Source: an uncultured Planctomycetaceae bacterium
Lineage (GTDB): Bacteria > Planctomycetota > Planctomycetia > Pirellulales > Thermoguttaceae
Assembly (NCBI GenBank): GCA_947307005.1
Contig: CAMZHY010000012.1
Span: 1-19,790 of the forward strand
DNA: 19,790 nucleotides
Reading direction: 5' to 3'
The translations under genes were made by a program, and so were the position numbers. Position 1 is the stretch's first letter. Each line of letters opens with the position of its first letter. Positions 15,934 to 19,790 of the stretch are shown piece after piece. Under the pieces are notes generated by a model. The model made no database searches and had not been told where the DNA came from. It was given only the letters and a program-made list of their open reading frames with translations.

Positions 15934-15962
15934 TTGTAACAGTCGCCAAGTTTGACCGTCAA
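15933..15962 (-). promoter_or_regulatory. Sigma70-type promoter of the GH43-GH127-GH51 operon
   Basis: On the minus strand TTGACG (complement of 15957-15962) and TACAAT (complement of 15933-15938) are 18 bases apart; each matches five of six consensus bases. The transcription start would fall near 15926, giving a leader of about 58 bases. The -35 is also part of a small dyad, TTGAC-C-GTCAA (15952-15962). Confidence 0.7.
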
Positions 15963-16018
15963 TGCAAAATACCGCAAAGAAACGTCGTTTTTGCGAATTT
16001 TACAATTTGAAAGAATTT

Positions 16019-17383
16019 TTACTCTTCCTCGTCGTCATAGAACGCTTCTTCCACGCGTTCATTTTCTTCGACGCGTTTACGGGCGTCGTCTTCGATGATC
16101 CATGCGAGCCGTCCGAGAAAGCGCAAGTACAGCGCGGGGATGAAACTGAAGACGAACGAAAGGATGATCGCGACGATAAACGCGTTCGAAAGAGAGATGG
16201 ACGCGCCTTCTCTCGTGGCGATAGAGAAGCGAATCGCCGCGAGGGAGATCGCCATCGTTCCGAAGAGGAACGCGAATGAGATTCCCGTGAAGATCAACCA
16301 ACTCTTCGCGTTGCGTTTGAGACTCTCGACCGTCTCTTTCGTAAGGAGCGTAAAGCGCGCGTCCGCCTGCATGCACGAGAGATAGAAAAGAGGCGTCAGC
16401 AGCGTCGCGCTGAGCGTCAACCCAACGATGTGGTTGAACCCGAAAAACGAGAAGAGCGCCGCGCCGGGGATTCCCGCGATCATAATGAGCGTCGCGACCC
16501 ATAGGAAGTCCATGAGACCGCCGACGAAACTGTATTCGGGCCAATCTTCGATTTCGTCGGCTCCGTTTGCCGTGTCGATAAAGACCTGGAAGGAGACGGG
16601 GATCGAAAAGACGCCCCACAGGAAGCAGAAAAGTAAAAAGATCACGCGATCGTGCCACAGACCGCGAAAGAACGCGGTAAGCATTTGAACGTCGTCGAGT
16701 TCCATCTGCTTGGCGACGTCGATCGAGAGGATTTTGGAGAAGAAGAGCGTCGCGCATAGCAACGGAACGACGGCGGCGCCGGCGACCATCAGGAGTCGCG
16801 CGATGCAACTCGGTTTTGCAAAAGGTTTGAGAATATCGTCCCAGAACGGTCTGGCGGGGAGGGGCTTTCGTTCAATTTTTGGACGATCTTGGGCTTCCTC
16901 TTCCATCATGGCGCGTTCGCGTCGTTCGCGCAACGTTTCAAGAGAAATATCTTCTTCTTGGGACGAATCAAAGCTTTCGACGCCGGTTTTTCCGAAGAAT
17001 TTTTCTACGAACGACTTCTTTTTTTTCTTGCCGCCCGCAGGCTTCGAATTCTTGATCGGCGACTTGGGCGTCGCGCTTTCTGCGTCCTTCGGCGTCGTCG
17101 GGTCGGGCTCGGCGAGACCGTAGACGTCGGCGTTGGACTCAGGCGCTTCGATTCGAGGACCGTCCGTTTGGGATCCCTTTTGAGCGTCTTGATTCGAGGA
17201 ACCTTCGTAGGAGTTTGCGTCGCTGAGTTCGTAGAAGCCGGTCGACTCCGAAGGCGCGAAGACGAGACCGGATTCGCCTCCCTGTTGGAGTCGGAAATCG
17301 TCGTCGTTCGATTCGTCGGAGACGGGCGCGAGTTCGTCGTTTGAACCATCGTTGACGGAGATCAGTTCGTCGTCGTTATTCAT
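16019..17383 (-). CDS. Membrane protein of unknown function with a long acidic N-terminal tail
   Basis: This 454-residue protein has two parts. Residues 1-190 are cytoplasmic and low-complexity: acidic Ser/Asn/Asp/Glu-rich at first, with a near-repeated SNDE/SDESNDD segment at 14-29, then a basic KKKKKSFVEKFFGK patch (119-132), then a charged helix (145-170). Residues 196-425 hold six predicted membrane helices, roughly 196-219, 246-268, 290-312, 316-338, 361-388 and 402-425, and the last 25 residues are again acidic. The membrane region with FNHIVGLTLSATLLTPLFYL and a soluble loop resembles the multi-helix proteins with cytoplasmic tails often seen in planctomycetes, but I recognise no named family. 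Start ATG 17383 has only a weak GAAAGAAAAGA ribosome site. It has the same direction as the hydrolase operon, but the operon has its own promoter 86 bases or so after this stop, so the two are probably separate units. Confidence 0.8.
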   Translation of the reverse strand: MNNDDELISVNDGSNDELAPVSDESNDDDFRLQQGGESGLVFAPSESTGFYELSDANSYEGSSNQDAQKGSQTDGPRIEAPESNADVYGLAEPDPTTPKDAESATPKSPIKNSKPAGGKKKKKSFVEKFFGKTGVESFDSSQEEDISLETLRERRERAMMEEEAQDRPKIERKPLPARPFWDDILKPFAKPSCIARLLMVAGAAVVPLLCATLFFSKILSIDVAKQMELDDVQMLTAFFRGLWHDRVIFLLFCFLWGVFSIPVSFQVFIDTANGADEIEDWPEYSFVGGLMDFLWVATLIMIAGIPGAALFSFFGFNHIVGLTLSATLLTPLFYLSCMQADARFTLLTKETVESLKRNAKSWLIFTGISFAFLFGTMAISLAAIRFSIATREGASISLSNAFIVAIILSFVFSFIPALYLRFLGRLAWIIEDDARKRVEENERVEEAFYDDEEE

Positions 17384-17504
17384 TCTTTTCTTTCATGTAA
17401 ATATCGCGTTTTTGAGGGTTATTTTTTGATCGGGTCGAACGGTTCTCTTTTGTTAAATCCCGATGATTCCAGAGTTAGCGCGATTCTGAAGCGTTTCCGA
17501 CGCC

Positions 17505-17532
17505 TTGACAAAAAAGGCGCGACGGAAATAAT
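17505..17532 (+). promoter_or_regulatory. Sigma70-type promoter of the serine acetyltransferase gene
   Basis: A perfect TTGACA (17505-17510) and AATAAT (17527-17532) are 16 bases apart; the start would be near 17540, about 83 bases before the ATG. Two dyads overlap it: CGCCTT/AAGGCG (17501-17506 and 17514-17519) and GGCGC/GCGCC (17516-17520 and 17534-17538), possibly operator sites. Confidence 0.6.
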
Positions 17533-17622
17533 GGCGCCGTTGCTCAATAAGGCGGCGATTCGATTATTGGGAAATCATTCCGGCGAAATCTGACGCGCTC
17601 TTAGGTCAAAGGAGATTGTTTC

Positions 17623-18561
17623 ATGGCGGATTTGCAAATGGTTGGCGAGGCTTTCGACGTTCGCTCGCGGTTGCCGAAGACGACGCGCGCGATTGTCGAA
17701 TCGTACGCCGCGACGAGTTCAACGAGCCGACTCGATCGTTGCGTCCTTCCGAACAAAGAAGCGATCGCAACGGTTCTAAACGAGGTGAACGAAATCCTTT
17801 TTCCGGGCTATCGTCGCCGCGATCGGCTCAACCCCGCCAACGTCGAGTATTACGTTGGGAATCTCGTCGACGAGATTTTCGAGACGCTTTCCGTCCAAGT
17901 CGCGCGCGCGCTTTGCGAGAGCGCCGAGACCTGCGATCCAATGCGCCGCGCGAAGCTGCTTGAGCAGGGCGAAGAAATTGCTTGCGAATTTCTCAAACGA
18001 ATCCCCGAAGCGCGGCTTCTGCTGACGATGGACGCGGAAGCCGCGATTAAAGGCGATCCCGCGTGCAAATCGACCGACGAAGTCGTCCTCTGCTATCCTG
18101 GGTTCGACGCGATTACGGTTTATCGCGTCGCCCGGATTCTCTGGGAACTCGGCGTTCCCCTTATTCCGCGAATGATGACGGAAATCGCCCATTCGCGAAC
18201 CGGCGTCGACGTCCACCCCGGCGCGAAGATTGGCGATCATTTCTTCATCGACCACGGCACCGGCGTCGTGATTGGCGAGACGTGCGAAATCGGCGATTGG
18301 GTCAAGCTTTACCAAGGCGTGACGCTCGGCGCTCTGAGTTTCCAACGCGACGGAAACGGCGAGCTTGTGCGCAATACGAAGCGACATCCGACGCTCGAGG
18401 ACAACGTCGTCGTCTACGCGAACGCGACGATCTTGGGGGGTAAGACCGTGATCGGGCAGGGCGCGACGATTGGTTCAAGCGTCTGGATTACCGAATCGGT
18501 CGCGCCGAACTCGACCGTGCTCATTGAAAGTCCGAAACTTGTGACGCGCATTCGCAGTTGA
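17623..18561 (+). CDS. cysE: Serine O-acetyltransferase, EpsC type
   Basis: This 312-residue cytoplasmic enzyme transfers acetyl from acetyl-CoA to L-serine, giving O-acetylserine, the acceptor for sulfide in cysteine synthesis. The N-terminal 140 residues are helical; the core begins at GDPACKSTDEVVLCYPGFDA (144-163). Then HSRTGVDVHPGAKIG (190-204) and FFIDHGTGVVIGETCEIGDW (207-226) give the left-handed beta-helix with the catalytic Asp210-His211 environment, followed by VKLYQGVTLGALS, KRHPTLEDNVVVYANATILG (253-272) and a final hexapeptide turn, IGSSVWITESVAPNSTV. This length and N-domain are those of the EpsC subfamily (larger than the roughly 270-residue E. coli CysE). ATG 17623 follows a strong AAAGGAG (17608-17614) by eight bases. 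Monocistronic between its own promoter and terminator; no cysK is adjacent. Confidence 0.95.
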   Translation: MADLQMVGEAFDVRSRLPKTTRAIVESYAATSSTSRLDRCVLPNKEAIATVLNEVNEILFPGYRRRDRLNPANVEYYVGNLVDEIFETLSVQVARALCESAETCDPMRRAKLLEQGEEIACEFLKRIPEARLLLTMDAEAAIKGDPACKSTDEVVLCYPGFDAITVYRVARILWELGVPLIPRMMTEIAHSRTGVDVHPGAKIGDHFFIDHGTGVVIGETCEIGDWVKLYQGVTLGALSFQRDGNGELVRNTKRHPTLEDNVVVYANATILGGKTVIGQGATIGSSVWITESVAPNSTVLIESPKLVTRIRS

Positions 18562-18587
18562 CGCTCGCTCGCGCTGAAAACTAAGGA

Positions 18588-18630
18588 AACGCCCGGCGAT
18601 CTTCGCGACCGTCGGGCGTTCCTCATTTTA
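18588..18630 (+). terminator. Intrinsic terminator after the serine acetyltransferase gene
   Basis: AACGCCCGGCG (18588-18598) pairs with CGTCGGGCGTT (18610-18620), eleven pairs with one G-T wobble, over an 11-base loop, and is followed by CCTCATTTTA. On the minus strand it is followed by TCCTTAGTTTTC, so it may also serve the converging right-edge gene. Confidence 0.75.
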
Positions 18631-18668
18631 GAACGCGACGCGGGATTCTCGAACTTAAAAAACAGTTT

Positions 18669-19790
18669 TTAATTCGCGTCGTTTGAGTCGATCGGCAAGA
18701 ACTCAAGGTCGCCGACGGAGACGGTTCTATCGCTTGCGGAGGCGTCCCGCGTTTGAGCAAAACTCATCAATAAGTCGTCGTCGGGAACGGAACGAGTCGA
18801 GAGGGGAGCGCTCTCTTCGACGGGGGTCTCGTCGTTCGCGGGCGCCTCCGGCGCGGTCGGCTCCGCGTCTGGAGTTTGAACGTTGGGCGCTTGAGGCTGC
18901 GTTACGTAGCCGGAAACCTGTTGACGAGTCAGCAGTTTGAGCTGCGTATCCACGTCGGAAAGGGTTTTATCGAGCGCGTCGATTCTCGCTTTGAGCGCGT
19001 TAATCGAACTATTGATTCCCTCGATATCTTTCGGAGAGACCATGTGGAACGGATTGTTCGCCTCTTCGCTCATGCCGGCGCTTTCCGCCCAACTCCCCGC
19101 GACGAGCGTCGTTTCCGTAAAGCCTGGGTTCGACATTCGAGGAATTTCGTTCACGACGTGACCTGCGAGTTGAAGGAGACCCGCTTCGCGCAGAAGTTGC
19201 GCGGCCTGTTGCGCTTTTTCCATCCGTTCCAAGACGTCGTTCGGAGCCTGTCCGGGAATCGGGAGAGTCGAGTTCGCCGGGGGTTGCCAAGGATTGACGA
19301 GACCTGAATCGGGCGCGGCGGGGTTGGGGAACGTTGTCGCGGCGGGGTTGGGAATCGTCGGCGCGATTGGGGCCGCCGTCGTTGGCGCGGGAGAGCCGGG
19401 CGCGACGACGACGAGTCGCGAGTCGATCTCTTTGAGCTGGGATAGGAGCGTTTTCTGCTCTTCTTTGAGGTTTTCGGCGAGCGCTTCGTCGCCCGGTTGC
19501 AACGCCCTGAGCGTTTGCTGGAGCTGACGATACTGCCGCATTAAACCGTCTCTTTGCTCGATGAGCATCGCCCTTTCTTCCGGCGAGGTCGTGAAGCCGC
19601 CGCCAATCTGACCGGGGATTCCGCCGTTAAGTCCCGACGCGTTGAGAATATCCTGACGCGTCGCGTCGGGAAGCCCGCCGCCGACGCCGTTTGCGCCCGC
19701 GAGCGTCGGATCGACGCTTGACGCGCCTCCGGGGATCGGGGCGGCGCCGGTTTGTCCCGACTGCGCAAGCTGCGCGTCGAAGAAGGACGG
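18669..19790 (-). CDS. Pro/Gly-rich coiled-coil protein of unknown function (5' end beyond window)
   Basis: The frame is open from the stop at 18669 to the right edge: 373 residues in window, the first codon ending exactly at 19790, and the N-terminus is missing. A Met at 19568 is not the real start, because the upstream 74 codons continue without a stop and read as a Gly-rich region (AAPIPGGASSVDPTLAGANG, then NASGLNGGIPGQIGGGF). In the order of the protein come this Gly/Pro-rich part, a coiled coil MLIEQRDGLMRQYRQLQQTL extending over about 45 residues, a Pro/Ala/Thr linker (IPNPAATTFPNPAAP), a helical segment VLERMEKAQQAAQLLREAGL, a second coiled coil SSINALKARIDALDKTLSDV, and an acidic, Pro-rich tail. 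This composition suggests an exported structural or cell-envelope protein, but no signal peptide can be seen because the start is absent. No named family recognised. Confidence 0.7.
   Translation of the reverse strand, partial: PSFFDAQLAQSGQTGAAPIPGGASSVDPTLAGANGVGGGLPDATRQDILNASGLNGGIPGQIGGGFTTSPEERAMLIEQRDGLMRQYRQLQQTLRALQPGDEALAENLKEEQKTLLSQLKEIDSRLVVVAPGSPAPTTAAPIAPTIPNPAATTFPNPAAPDSGLVNPWQPPANSTLPIPGQAPNDVLERMEKAQQAAQLLREAGLLQLAGHVVNEIPRMSNPGFTETTLVAGSWAESAGMSEEANNPFHMVSPKDIEGINSSINALKARIDALDKTLSDVDTQLKLLTRQQVSGYVTQPQAPNVQTPDAEPTAPEAPANDETPVEESAPLSTRSVPDDDLLMSFAQTRDASASDRTVSVGDLEFLPIDSNDAN

Noticed and set aside
15866..15949. Longer start for GH43 at 15949
   Set aside because: The extension would begin upstream of the promoter's transcription start near 15926 and would bury the signal peptide that follows Met at 15868.
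1..19790. tRNA, rRNA, insertion sequence, CRISPR or phage attachment site
   Set aside because: Scanned by eye on both strands: no TTCGA-loop cloverleaf, no transposase, no spaced direct repeats and no integrase were found.

Overview
The window is bacterial DNA of moderately high GC content with very frequent CpG. Codons of the form NCG (TCG, ACG, GCG, CCG) are strongly preferred, and so are codons ending in C. The gene types suggest a member of the Planctomycetota, perhaps from a gut or plant-litter habitat: several secreted or membrane proteins without a clear family, an EpsC-type serine acetyltransferase, and a secreted arabinose-releasing hydrolase cluster without a Bacteroidetes-type SusC/SusD pair. 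That placement is inference from style and content; no rRNA or tRNA gene is present to settle it.

Layout from left to right. A secreted protein of unknown function runs off the left edge on the minus strand (1-1537) and carries a Pro/Gly-rich pentapeptide repeat. Divergent from it, an HD-domain phosphohydrolase (1853-3334) overlaps by four bases (ATGA) a polytopic GT-C glycosyltransferase (3331-5196). A 353-base AT-rich gap with a perfect -10 box and a strong hairpin follows. Next come a TfoX-N-terminal-domain protein whose frame breaks at an A AAA AAG heptamer (5550-5807, continuing in the -1 frame to 5863), methylthioribose-1-phosphate isomerase (mtnA), an acidic-tailed protein of unknown function, a sirtuin, and a small 81-residue protein. 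The small gene is followed by about 350 bases of hairpin-rich sequence ending in a strong intrinsic terminator, a candidate structured RNA.

The right-centre is a minus-strand run of three exported glycoside hydrolases transcribed in the order GH43 (14288-15868), GH127/GH146 (11892-14237) and GH51 (9911-11818). A good sigma70-type promoter overlapping a long inverted repeat stands before the run, and an intrinsic terminator lies after it. Together they would trim alpha- and beta-linked L-arabinofuranose from pectic arabinan, arabinoxylan or hydroxyproline-rich glycoproteins. No transporter or regulator is linked. Upstream lie a six-helix membrane protein with a long acidic N-terminus (16019-17383), then a divergent serine O-acetyltransferase (17623-18561) with its own promoter and terminator, and finally a secreted-looking Pro-rich coiled-coil protein that runs off the right edge on the minus strand (18669-19790).

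The observations I rate highest are the hairpin array after the small gene, in which two predicted hairpin loops carry the same nine bases (TATGGGTTG); the TfoX-domain frame break at a canonical slippery heptamer; and the dyad over the arabinosidase promoter. No mobile element, CRISPR array or tRNA was seen.
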